From Methanobacterium sp. UBA44 (lineage in GTDB: Archaea; Methanobacteriota; Methanobacteria; Methanobacteriales; Methanobacteriaceae), in contig DACV01000002.1 in NCBI GenBank assembly GCA_002494885.1, positions 124,001-188,000 of the forward strand: 64,000 nucleotides of DNA. The letters run 5' to 3'. A program made the translations under genes and the position numbers. Of this stretch, positions 1-10,389 are shown one piece after another. The notes under the pieces are model-generated. The model saw nothing but the letters and a program-made list of their open reading frames with translations. It made no database searches and was not told the DNA's origin. Position 1 is the stretch's first letter; every line of letters begins with the position of its first letter.

Positions 1-75
1 AAAAATCATTTGAAAAAAAGATTGACTTTGAAAATTATAAATACTTTGAAAAACAATATTTCAAATGGTGTTAAT

Positions 76-312
76 ATGACTTCAAAAACTAAAATTTCAA
101 AGGGTTTTCAGACTGTGGTTCCATCAGATATAAGAAAAAGGTTTGATGTAGGTCCTGGAGATATTTTGGAATGGAAACCCACCGAAAACGGGGTAAAAGT
201 TAGATTTCGCAAGAAATTGTCTCTTCGAGATATTGCCGGCATCGTGAAAACTGACGAGAGAACAGATGCTGTTGAACTTAAGAAAAGAGCTCAAAGAGGA
301 GAGAAATTTTGA
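76..312 (+). CDS. AbrB/SpoVT-like antitoxin (VapB-type)
   Basis: Small DNA-binding antitoxin of the SpoVT/AbrB swapped-hairpin fold, 78 residues. The N-terminal half reads TKISKGFQTVVPSDIRKRF followed by a G-D-I-L-E-W segment, the usual AbrB pattern of basic strand, V-P-x-x-I-R and G-D. The C-terminal tail is charged and probably wraps the toxin. The ATG at 76 is chosen because GGTG lies just upstream and the fold starts there; an in-frame TTG at 10 would add 22 unrelated residues. It overlaps the downstream PIN toxin gene by 4 bases, as expected of a translationally coupled toxin-antitoxin pair. The family commonly autorepresses its operon, but no operator is obvious at this window edge. Class assignment is good; the exact subfamily is inferred. 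Confidence 0.8.
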   Translation: MTSKTKISKGFQTVVPSDIRKRFDVGPGDILEWKPTENGVKVRFRKKLSLRDIAGIVKTDERTDAVELKKRAQRGEKF

Positions 313-698
313 TATTTATAGATTCATCTTTTTTCATTGGCCTGGTTCTTGAAACTGACAAATGGCATGAACAAGCTCTTAAATTAATTCCGAAACTTGA
401 AAAATCCAGTAAAATGGTTTCAGGCATTATAATTTCTGAAACAGTGACTATGGTAGGAAGTAGATCCGTTGGAAAAGCGGGTAAAATGGTTTATGATTAT
501 ATAATGGAAGATTGTACTGTTTTCAGTGAAGAAAAATCAGTATACAATGATGCCATTCAAACATATCTGAAATATGATGGATCTTTGTCTTTTACTGATT
601 CGGTGACACTGGAGATCATGGATATTTTCAATATTCATGAAGTTGTTTCTTTTGATTCTGATTTTGATAAAGTTAATGGCGTAATAAGAATTCATTAA
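309..698 (+). CDS. PIN-domain toxin (VapC-type ribonuclease)
   Basis: PIN-domain endoribonuclease, 129 residues, the size of a VapC toxin. Acidic residues typical of the PIN active site are visible: Asp5 in the N-terminal IDSS, Glu44 in ISETV, Asp97 in FTDSV and Asp116/118 in SFDSDFD. It starts with TTG inside the antitoxin stop region (TTGA overlap), so the two are translationally coupled. VapC toxins cleave tRNA or rRNA and are held inactive by the partner antitoxin; the target cannot be read from sequence. It ends 8 bases before cas4, so the pair may be cotranscribed with the CRISPR adaptation genes. Function is firm at family level only. Confidence 0.8.
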   Translation: MIFIDSSFFIGLVLETDKWHEQALKLIPKLEKSSKMVSGIIISETVTMVGSRSVGKAGKMVYDYIMEDCTVFSEEKSVYNDAIQTYLKYDGSLSFTDSVTLEIMDIFNIHEVVSFDSDFDKVNGVIRIH

Positions 699-706
699 GT
701 GTTATA

Positions 707-1222
707 ATGTTTATAGACTCCGAAAAACAACTGCGAATAATAGGAACTCAGATAAATTACTATTTCATCTGCAAGACCAAGCTCTGGCTTTTTTCCCACC
801 ACATCCAGATGGAACAGGAATCTGATCTGGTATCCCTTGGAAAATTACTCCATTCAAAAAGTTACAAGGATGAAAAGGAGTATACGATTGATAATTTAAT
901 CAGCGTTGATTTTATTAAAAAACAGGATTGCCTGGAGCTTCATGAAGTTAAAAAGAGCAGTAAGATGGAGAAAGCACATGAATACCAGCTCCTTTACTAT
1001 ATGTACTATTTAAAGGAGAAAAAGGGAATTAAAAATATAAAGGGCATAATTAATTATCCTAAAATGAGAAAGAAAGTCATGATAGATTTAAATGAATCTA
1101 AAGAAAAAGAATTAAACACTATAATTGGAGATATTGATAATCTAATTAATAGTGACATCCCTAAGTCTGAAAGAACGAAGATTTGCAGGAAATGCGCATA
1201 TTTTGAGTTCTGCTGGGTTTGA
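707..1222 (+). CDS. cas4: Cas4 family exonuclease
   Basis: Cas4, an iron-sulfur RecB-like nuclease that trims and selects PAM-containing prespacers for Cas1-Cas2. Length is 171 residues, normal for Cas4. Four cysteines expected to hold a [4Fe-4S] cluster are present: Cys22 near the N terminus and Cys160, Cys163 and Cys169 in the tail (CRKCAYFEFC). RecB nuclease residues are also visible: His49 in GKLLH, Asp68, and Glu80-x-Lys82 in HEVKK. It lies 8 bp after the PIN toxin gene and begins the order cas4, HEPN gene, cas1, cas2, all on the + strand. Adaptation modules with cas4 are typical of archaeal type I systems such as I-A and I-B; no effector genes are in view to fix the subtype. Confidence 0.9.
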   Translation: MFIDSEKQLRIIGTQINYYFICKTKLWLFSHHIQMEQESDLVSLGKLLHSKSYKDEKEYTIDNLISVDFIKKQDCLELHEVKKSSKMEKAHEYQLLYYMYYLKEKKGIKNIKGIINYPKMRKKVMIDLNESKEKELNTIIGDIDNLINSDIPKSERTKICRKCAYFEFCWV

Positions 1223-1256
1223 ATAAGGTCTTTGAAGATTAAAAGGAAGAATTTGC

Positions 1257-1676
1257 ATGAACTATCAATTTAAAAGTTACAGAAAAGGAAACATAGTGCA
1301 GATTTGTATCGATGCTGAATTAATCGAAAAAGAGATTAAAGAGGCATATTATGATTTAAAATCAGCAGAAAATTCTATTAACAATGCAAATTACAAATGG
1401 TCCATAGTCCAAAGTTATTACTCCATGTTCCATGCGTTTAGAGGACTTCTTTTCAGTAGGGGTTACAAAGAAAAAAGTCATTCTGCCCTTAAATCCGCAA
1501 TTAAAACTCTTTTTGTGGATTATGGTGTTATAAGTGATACTGTATTCTTTGAATTCGATTCAGCAATGAAGGCAAGAGAAATGGCGGATTACAGTTATAT
1601 TTATGATAAAACTACTGCATTAAATATGCTTGAATCAACTAAAAAATTAATTGATGAGGTAGAGAGCTTGCTTTAG
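1257..1676 (+). CDS. HEPN-domain protein between cas4 and cas1
   Basis: All-alpha HEPN domain protein of 139 residues. The core SIVQSYYSMFHAFRGLL around residues 49-65 and AREMADYSY around 106-114 are hallmark HEPN segments. Many HEPN proteins are ribonucleases using an R-x(4-6)-H motif. Here Arg68 and His75 (RGYKEKSH) fit that spacing, but they sit where the family usually has a loop, while the normal C-terminal motif position (AREMADY) lacks His, so catalysis is uncertain. No nucleotidyltransferase (MNT) partner gene is adjacent. The gene has its own AGGAAG SD and ends 11 bp before cas1, so it is embedded in the adaptation operon. HEPN domains occur in CRISPR and toxin systems, but this position is unusual. 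Its role is unknown. Confidence 0.8.
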   Translation: MNYQFKSYRKGNIVQICIDAELIEKEIKEAYYDLKSAENSINNANYKWSIVQSYYSMFHAFRGLLFSRGYKEKSHSALKSAIKTLFVDYGVISDTVFFEFDSAMKAREMADYSYIYDKTTALNMLESTKKLIDEVESLL

Positions 1677-1687
1677 GGTGAAAGGTC

Positions 1688-2653
1688 ATGAAAAAGAACT
1701 ATTACTTAATGTCGGACGGATTGCTTAAAAGAAGAGAAAACACAGTTTATTTTATAAATAAGGATGTTAAAAAGCCAATTCCAATAAACAAAATCTATTC
1801 CATCTATGCCTACGGCTCGTTAACCTTTTCATCTCAGGCCATGCGGCTTTTAGCGAAAGAAGGCATACCGGTTCATTTCTTTAATTATTACGGCTATTAT
1901 GATGGCAGTTTTTACCCAAGAGAAAAGCTCCTATCTGGAGATCTGATCATAAAGCAGGCTGAACACTATCTGGATCATGAAAAGAGGATGTTCATAGCCA
2001 GGAAGTTCGTGGAAGGCGCTGCAAAGAATATGGAGAAAGTTCTCAAATATTACAGCCTTGAAAACCATATAAGTGGCATTTTACCTGATCTGGAAGGTTG
2101 TAGTATAATAACTGAAGCTATGAATGTTGAGGGGAGGATTCGAGCCCATTATTACACAAAGATGAATGAAATTCTACCTGAAAATTTTGAATTTGAAAAA
2201 AGGGTTAAAAGGCCTCCTGAAAATATGGTAAATGCACTTATAAGCTTTGGAAATTCTATGCTTTATTCAACGGTTCTATCTGAAATTTATAATACTCAGT
2301 TAAATCCAACTGTTTCCTATCTTCACGAGCCTTCTGAGCGTAGATTTTCCCTGGCCCTGGATTTAAGCGAAATTTTCAAGCCAATTCTTGTGGATAGATT
2401 AATTTTCTATCTTGTTAACAAAAGAATGCTCAACGAAGATGATTTTGAAAAGGACCTTAATTACTGTCTTTTAAATGACAATGGAAGAAAAATTTTCATA
2501 AAGGAATACGATGAACGGCTTAAAAAGACTATAAAGCATAGAGAACTTAACAGAAAGGTTTCTTATAAAAGATTAATCAGATTGGAAGCTTATAAGCTTA
2601 TAAAACATCTTTTAGGTTCTAAAGAGTATAAGCCATTTGTCATGTGGTGGTAA
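1688..2653 (+). CDS. cas1: CRISPR-associated endonuclease Cas1 (type I-B-like)
   Basis: Cas1 integrase, 321 residues, which with Cas2 inserts new spacers at the leader end of the array. The N-terminal beta-rich domain ends near residue 80 and the C-terminal helical domain carries the metal-binding triad: Glu149 in NVEGRIR, His213 in YLHEP and Glu228 (with Asp225) in LALDLSEIF. Start ATG is preceded by a GGTGAAAGGTC stretch that serves as SD. It is followed by cas2 after 23 bp and then directly by the leader and array. The LHEPSERRFSLALDLSEIFKP-type block resembles Cas1 of archaeal and clostridial type I-B systems. Family assignment is certain; subtype is inferred. Confidence 0.95.
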   Translation: MKKNYYLMSDGLLKRRENTVYFINKDVKKPIPINKIYSIYAYGSLTFSSQAMRLLAKEGIPVHFFNYYGYYDGSFYPREKLLSGDLIIKQAEHYLDHEKRMFIARKFVEGAAKNMEKVLKYYSLENHISGILPDLEGCSIITEAMNVEGRIRAHYYTKMNEILPENFEFEKRVKRPPENMVNALISFGNSMLYSTVLSEIYNTQLNPTVSYLHEPSERRFSLALDLSEIFKPILVDRLIFYLVNKRMLNEDDFEKDLNYCLLNDNGRKIFIKEYDERLKKTIKHRELNRKVSYKRLIRLEAYKLIKHLLGSKEYKPFVMWW

Positions 2654-2676
2654 ATTGATTTCAGGATGATGATCAA

Positions 2677-2940
2677 ATGTATGTGATAATTGTCTATGAT
2701 ATTAAGGTGGAACGGGTTAATAAAGTCAAAGGATTCCTCAGAAAACATCTCTACTGGATTCAGAACTCTGTCTTTGAAGGGGAAGTGACAAAAAGCGAGC
2801 TTGAGGAGATTAAAACAGGTCTGCTGGATATAATCAATAAAAATGAGGATTCTGTGATAATATATAGGTTCAGGACAGAAGATGCATTTCATAGAAAGGT
2901 TTTAGGAATTGAAAAGTCACCTATACATGGTATACTTTAA
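2677..2940 (+). CDS. cas2: CRISPR-associated protein Cas2
   Basis: Cas2, the small ferredoxin-fold dimer that bridges Cas1 dimers during spacer integration; 87 residues, typical size. The first strand MYVIIVYDIK carries the conserved Asp8, and YWIQNSVFEG near residue 27 and the aromatic/arginine strand VIIYRFR near residue 60 match the family. The gene follows cas1 in the same operon. Immediately downstream come two 3- and 2-nt-loop hairpins and the CRISPR leader. Confidence 0.95.
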   Translation: MYVIIVYDIKVERVNKVKGFLRKHLYWIQNSVFEGEVTKSELEEIKTGLLDIINKNEDSVIIYRFRTEDAFHRKVLGIEKSPIHGIL

Positions 2941-2953
2941 TTTATTAATTGCT

Positions 2954-2993
2954 CAAAAATCATAGATTTTTGGCACCCAAACACAAGTGTTTG
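2954..2993. repeat. Two-hairpin element after cas2
   Basis: Two adjacent short palindromes: an 8-bp stem at 2954-2961/2965-2972 (arms CAAAAATC and GATTTTTG, loop ATA) and a 7-bp stem at 2978-2984/2987-2993 (arms CAAACAC and GTGTTTG, loop AA). The same pair in the same order (AAATC/GATTT stem, then AACAC/GTGTT stem) recurs at 27065-27106, 42491-42530 and 43613-43656, where it forms the middle of larger hairpin runs. Here it may act as a cas operon terminator or be a copy of the dispersed element. No U-tract follows the hairpins directly. Confidence 0.6.
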
Positions 2994-3340
2994 TGGTCTT
3001 TTCTAATTCAAGTTAATTTAAACTTATTTTTTGGTTTTTAAAGTATAGATTACTGATCGTTTATATTAGCACTTTTTAGCTCCTGATTAAACTTACTTCA
3101 GGTTACTTTATCCTTAAATTGGGTTTGAAAATTTATTAAACATTAATTCAAATTTTACCTTTCTATTATATATTTCAATAAATAAAGAAGAAATTTAAAT
3201 CCTTAATTTGTTAAAATGACAATACTGTGGAGGTCGTTGATCCATATAAAAGAATTCTGGAATTGGGGATCGACGATAACAATGTATTTATAGGGACATG
3301 AAGAGAAAGTATCTAAGGAAATGAGGCAAATTTCCGCCCT
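2994..3340 (+). promoter_or_regulatory. CRISPR leader
   Basis: AT-rich, non-coding stretch of about 350 bp between cas2 and the first repeat, the expected place for the leader that holds the array promoter and spacer-integration signals. A TATA-like run is seen near 3166-3176 and another candidate (ATTTATAG) near 3287-3294, the latter about 25 bases before a possible start close to the array. An inverted repeat at 3234-3243/3267-3276 (10 bp with one G-T pair, built on GATCC/GGATC) encloses a TATAAAAG-containing loop. It could bind a protein such as an integration or repressor factor. Leader identity is supported by position and by the repeat's ATTGAAAT end lying distal to it. Confidence 0.65.
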
Positions 3341-6572
<3,232 letters not shown>

Positions 6573-6574
6573 TT

Positions 6575-6597
6575 AGTAGTGTCCCCTACTTTTTTTG
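6575..6597 (+). terminator. Possible array terminator
   Basis: A 5-bp stem (AGTAG 6575-6579 with CTACT 6586-6590) runs into a T tract just past the last repeat. Archaeal RNA polymerase stops at T-rich stretches, so this is a plausible end for the pre-crRNA. Alternatively this is the remainder of an eroded terminal spacer. Weak evidence. Confidence 0.35.
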
Positions 6598-6721
6598 CAA
6601 CTTTTGAGGCTTTGTCGGTTGCTTTTATCATTATTGTCATTAGTGCAGACATTTTTTTATACTCCTGGAAAATTTTATTATCATGAATTTTAAATTAATA
6701 AATTAGTGGAGGTGAAATTAC

Positions 6722-7342
6722 ATGTTTAGATTATGGAAATGTCCCAACACTGAATGTTGGTGGAGTGGTTATGGGAATGAAGGTGAATTTTGTCCAGAAT
6801 GTGGTAAAAGGTTAGAGAAATTTGGTTTAAGGAAAGGAAACAAATTAATGCAAGCTAAGAAAAAAGTTCCTAAACCTAAGAAAGAAAAACCAGTTAAGGA
6901 AGTTAAAAAAGTAAATCAACCACAAACTGATGTACTTAAAGGCCTTTATAAAGGCAGTGATGGTATTTTAACACTAAAAAATGATAGATTAGAGCTTAAT
7001 GCAAGAGGTACTTTCGGTGCATGGGCTGAATCTAAAGAAGTTAAATATTCTGATATTACTAGTATTCAAATGTCAAAAGACTTGTTTAAAAACAGGCTCG
7101 AAATAAAATATTATGGTGGAGACCTTATATTAAGTCATTTCAATGACAAAGTTGGTGAATTATTTGTTGAAAATGTGAGGAATAAAATGCAATCCTCTGC
7201 ACAAAAAGTAGAACCAACTTCAAACCCTGCTGCAAGTCCTATGGATGAGATTAAGAAAGCTAAGAAACTGTTAGATATGGGTGCTATTACTGAGGAACAG
7301 TTTGAGGAAATAAGGGATAATTATCTTAAAGAAATTAAATAG
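6722..7342 (+). CDS. Zinc-ribbon, PH-like and SHOCT domain protein
   Basis: Uncharacterised 206-residue protein. A four-cysteine zinc ribbon (Cys7, Cys12, Cys24, Cys27) opens the protein. A Lys/Pro-rich linker follows (about 40-68), then a beta-rich region (about 70-155: KGSDGILTLKNDRLEL and SDITSIQMS) that resembles bacterial PH-like domains. The end is a SHOCT motif (about 176-205: EIKKAKKLLDMGAITEEQF), a short helix pair common at the ends of membrane-associated or oligomerising proteins. The start has a strong GGAGGTG SD. It follows the CRISPR array by 150 bp and precedes a nuclease-like gene by 40 bp. No membrane segment is seen. Domain calls are fair; function is unknown. Confidence 0.7.
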   Translation: MFRLWKCPNTECWWSGYGNEGEFCPECGKRLEKFGLRKGNKLMQAKKKVPKPKKEKPVKEVKKVNQPQTDVLKGLYKGSDGILTLKNDRLELNARGTFGAWAESKEVKYSDITSIQMSKDLFKNRLEIKYYGGDLILSHFNDKVGELFVENVRNKMQSSAQKVEPTSNPAASPMDEIKKAKKLLDMGAITEEQFEEIRDNYLKEIK

Positions 7343-7382
7343 TGAATAAAAAGAAGAGAGTTACTACCCTCATGGAGCCTAA

Positions 7383-7907
7383 ATGAAAAAGAAAACGACC
7401 CCTCTAAAATATTTCATTAGAGGATTGCATGATTTCATTGTTAATCACCCTCAATTCCGAAAAGATACAAGCTCAAAATCCGAAGGACAAATCCAAACAG
7501 AAATACGTCCCCTCATTATTCAATACTTAGAAACACATTTCAAAGAAAAAGGATATAAAGATTATACTGCAAAAGCAAATCAATCCTTTTATTGGGAAGG
7601 GCAGGAAGGTAAATTCGGGCGTGAACATGCTTCAACTTTCGGTTCAAGAAGTTATCCTGATTTTATTATTACAGAACCATATCTGATTGCAATAGAATAT
7701 AAAAAGAATCTTAGTGGTTCTCTTGTAAAGCATGGAATAGGTCAATCTATCATACATACAATGTGTGGAGACTTTGATTTTGTGTATTTTCTCTTCCATG
7801 ATGAAAACAAGGATGAACGCATAAAGAAAGCTTCAGAGAGAGACTTAGAAAAAGAAATTATTGGTAAAATTTGGAAAAAATTCAATGTCTACATAAAATT
7901 TGTGTAG
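7383..7907 (+). CDS. PD-(D/E)xK nuclease-like protein
   Basis: Protein of 174 residues with a plausible PD-(D/E)xK nuclease core: Pro92-Asp93, then Glu105-Tyr106-Lys107 at the end of a hydrophobic strand (LIAIEYKK), and Gln121 in GIGQSIIH, which fits the helix glutamine often seen after the catalytic strand. An acidic helix near residues 34-50 could supply the first metal ligand. I do not recognise the exact family. Such folds occur in restriction enzymes, defence nucleases and recombination nucleases. It stands downstream of the array and the zinc-ribbon/SHOCT gene, in an area with a stray CRISPR repeat and a broken gene, which suggests accessory defence DNA. Fold is inferred from motif only. 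Confidence 0.65.
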   Translation: MKKKTTPLKYFIRGLHDFIVNHPQFRKDTSSKSEGQIQTEIRPLIIQYLETHFKEKGYKDYTAKANQSFYWEGQEGKFGREHASTFGSRSYPDFIITEPYLIAIEYKKNLSGSLVKHGIGQSIIHTMCGDFDFVYFLFHDENKDERIKKASERDLEKEIIGKIWKKFNVYIKFV

Positions 7908-8010
7908 ATCAAATAATTATTTTTCTTTTACTTCATTCATCTCCTTATAGCTCAAGCTGCCTTTTACAATCACTGCTGATTGAACAGCCTCATTTTGGAT
8001 TGGCAATCAA

Positions 8011-8038
8011 GCTCAAATCGGACTATTAGGATTTAAAT
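8011..8038 (+). repeat. Lone degenerate CRISPR repeat
   Basis: A 28-bp sequence starting GCTCAAATC and ending ATTAGGATTTAAAT aligns over its whole length with the array repeat, with three substitutions and a 2-base deletion in the T run. It sits 1.4 kb beyond the array with no second copy next to it. It is either a relic of a former array end or a diverged repeat-derived RNA element. Confidence 0.7.
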
Positions 8039-8053
8039 AGAAATTGGGAATGA

Positions 8054-8288
8054 ATACAAACAACTATATATGAAAAAGAAGGATATACATTTATAAGAGT
8101 TAGACCAAGGTGATTTATTAGGTCACATCTTGTAATAGAAGAAAAATTATATCAATTTGAAAATATGAAAGAGGTAGAGGCACATCGGCGTGAAATAGAG
8201 CATAAAAAAAGAAACATTAGCCCGCCTTAAACGTGAAGCTAAAAACTCCAAAATTCCAATTGTAAATTACAATAAAATTGAAATTTAA
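8054..8288 (+). pseudogene. Decayed gene fragment, unknown family
   Basis: Coding-like remnant. One frame reads EKEGYTFIRVRPR, hits a TGA at 8112, and continues FIRSHLVIEEKLYQFEN then EVEAHRREIEHKK. After a run of seven A near 8205 the reading shifts frame and goes on as ETLARLKREAKNSKIPIVNY to a TAA at 8286-8288. The joined product would be a charged helical C-terminal region. No clear start is present. The rest of 7908-8593 shows only AT-rich sequence, the stray CRISPR repeat, and the upstream region of the ABCE1 gene. Confidence 0.5.
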
Positions 8289-8593
8289 TTTTCTATTTTA
8301 AAAATAGATTTTAAATTAAATTCCAACCCTTCTTTTAACAGTCTCTTTGTAAATTGCATTATTTTTCCGTAAAGTAGTCTATAATGGTCCAGAAACTATG
8401 GTGGTTGTGCGTAATCCTATTTTTTAATATTTACTTTTGTTTATTAGATTAAAATTTTCATAAAATCTAAGTTAATCTCAATGTACAGCTGAAAAATCGA
8501 ACATTTATATTACTGCAAATCAAAATAATAATTAGAAATCATTTTTCAATTAGCTTAAATAAAATCATAATTAAAACTTATTTTGGTGATATA

Positions 8594-10369
8594 TTGACTA
8601 GAATTGCGATATTAGACCATGATCGATGCCAGCCTAAAAAATGTAACTACGTATGCATAGAATACTGTCCAGGGGTGAGAATGGAAGAAGACACCATCAC
8701 AGTTGATCCTAAAACAAAAAAACCAGTTATATCAGAAGAATTGTGCTCTGGATGCGGAATATGCACAAAAAGATGTTATTTCGATGCAGTAACTATTATC
8801 AACCTCCCTGAAGCTCTTGATGAACCTATCCACCGATATGGGCAGAATATGTTTGAATTATTCGGCCTCCCCAACATAAAGGAAGGATCAGTAGTGGGAA
8901 TTTTAGGTCCAAACGGGATAGGTAAATCCACGATTATTAGAATACTTTCTGGAGAATTAAAGCCCAATCTTGGAAGTTATGATGCAGAACCAGAGTGGGA
9001 TGAAATAATAAATTATTTTAAAGGTTCACAACTTCAATCTTACTTTAAAAAGCTCTCTGAAGGAGATATTAAGGTCTCACATAAACCACAAATGGTGAAC
9101 ATGCTTTCAAATGTAGTTAAAGGGGAAGTAAGAGGACTCTTAGAGAGTATCGATGAGAGGAATAAACTGGAAGAAGTGGCAAAAACCCTTGAAATAGAGC
9201 AGATACTGGATAGAGATATCTCTAAATTGGGGGGAGGTGAACTCCAGCGCGTGGCAATATCTGCAGCAGTATTAAAAGATGCTGATTTCTATTATTTTGA
9301 TGAACCAACATCCTGGCTTGATGTAAAGCAGAGACTAAACGCAGTTAAAGTTATAAGGAGCCTTGCAAATGAAGGAAAATCTGTTATGGTCATTGAACAC
9401 GATTTAGCAGCTCTTGATGCAATATCTGACTACGTACACATACTTTACGGCCATCCCGGGGCTTATGGTGTTGTAGCCCAGATGAGAGGTGTAAGAGTTG
9501 GCATAAACACTTATATTGGCGGATTTTTGAAAGAAGAAAATGTAAGATTTAGAAGACAGCCTATTGTCTTTGATATAAGGCCCCCTGCAGAAATAACCGG
9601 AGGAGAAGTTCTTGCAGAGTACACGGAACTTAAAAAATCATTTAAAGGATTTTCTATCGATATAGAAGAGGGAGAAGTGCAGTATAATGAAATTGTAACT
9701 GCATTTGGGCCAAATGGTATTGGAAAAACCACCTTTGCCAAGATGCTTGCAGAGGTAATGAAACCAGACCAGGGAAAAATCAAGAAAAAGGTTTCTATTG
9801 CTTATAAGCCACAGTACTTATCTTCTAATTATGATGGGACAGTACAGGAACTTTTAATGACAACAGCACCTAATTATGGCACAACACTATTTAAAACTGA
9901 AATTGTAAATCCATTTACATTAGAAGAGATCATGGATAAAACTGTCAAGGATTTAAGTGGAGGGGAACTTCAGCGCCTTGCAATTGCCACTGCACTTTCA
10001 AAAGAGGCAGATATTTATCTTTTTGACGAACCCACCGCATTTTTAGATGTAGAACAGAGGCTTCGCGCTGCAAGGGCAATAAGAAAGATAGTGGAAAGCC
10101 GACATGCTGCATCAATCATAATAGACCACGATATTGTCTTTATTGATTATATATCAGACAGGGCAATGGTATTTTATGGCGAACCTGGAGTTGAAGGTCA
10201 CGCTACAAAGCCAATGGATCTTAGAAATGCTATGAACAGGTTCCTTTCTGATGTTGGAGTAACATTTAGAAGAGATAAAGAAACTAAAAGACCTCGTGTT
10301 AATAAGTTTGAAAGTTATCTGGACCGTGAACAAAAAGAAAAGGGAGAATATTATTATCTGGAGAGTTAA
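8594..10369 (+). CDS. ABCE1/Rli1 ribosome-recycling ATPase
   Basis: ABCE1 splits ribosomes after termination together with aRF1 or Pelota in the cytoplasm. The 591-residue protein has the full layout. An N-terminal double [4Fe-4S] domain uses Cys12, 17, 21, 25 and Cys51, 54, 57, 61. NBD1 has Walker A GPNGIGKS at about 105-112, signature LGGGELQR and Walker B FYYFDEPTSWLD. A hinge follows, and NBD2 has Walker A GPNGIGKT near 372, signature LSGGELQR and Walker B IYLFDEPTAFLD. The start is TTG, selected because GGTGAT lies 8 bases upstream and the domain begins at once. It is monocistronic; the next gene converges on the other strand. Confidence 0.97.
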   Translation: MTRIAILDHDRCQPKKCNYVCIEYCPGVRMEEDTITVDPKTKKPVISEELCSGCGICTKRCYFDAVTIINLPEALDEPIHRYGQNMFELFGLPNIKEGSVVGILGPNGIGKSTIIRILSGELKPNLGSYDAEPEWDEIINYFKGSQLQSYFKKLSEGDIKVSHKPQMVNMLSNVVKGEVRGLLESIDERNKLEEVAKTLEIEQILDRDISKLGGGELQRVAISAAVLKDADFYYFDEPTSWLDVKQRLNAVKVIRSLANEGKSVMVIEHDLAALDAISDYVHILYGHPGAYGVVAQMRGVRVGINTYIGGFLKEENVRFRRQPIVFDIRPPAEITGGEVLAEYTELKKSFKGFSIDIEEGEVQYNEIVTAFGPNGIGKTTFAKMLAEVMKPDQGKIKKKVSIAYKPQYLSSNYDGTVQELLMTTAPNYGTTLFKTEIVNPFTLEEIMDKTVKDLSGGELQRLAIATALSKEADIYLFDEPTAFLDVEQRLRAARAIRKIVESRHAASIIIDHDIVFIDYISDRAMVFYGEPGVEGHATKPMDLRNAMNRFLSDVGVTFRRDKETKRPRVNKFESYLDREQKEKGEYYYLES

Positions 10370-10389
10370 TCCAGATACTATTTTTAAAA

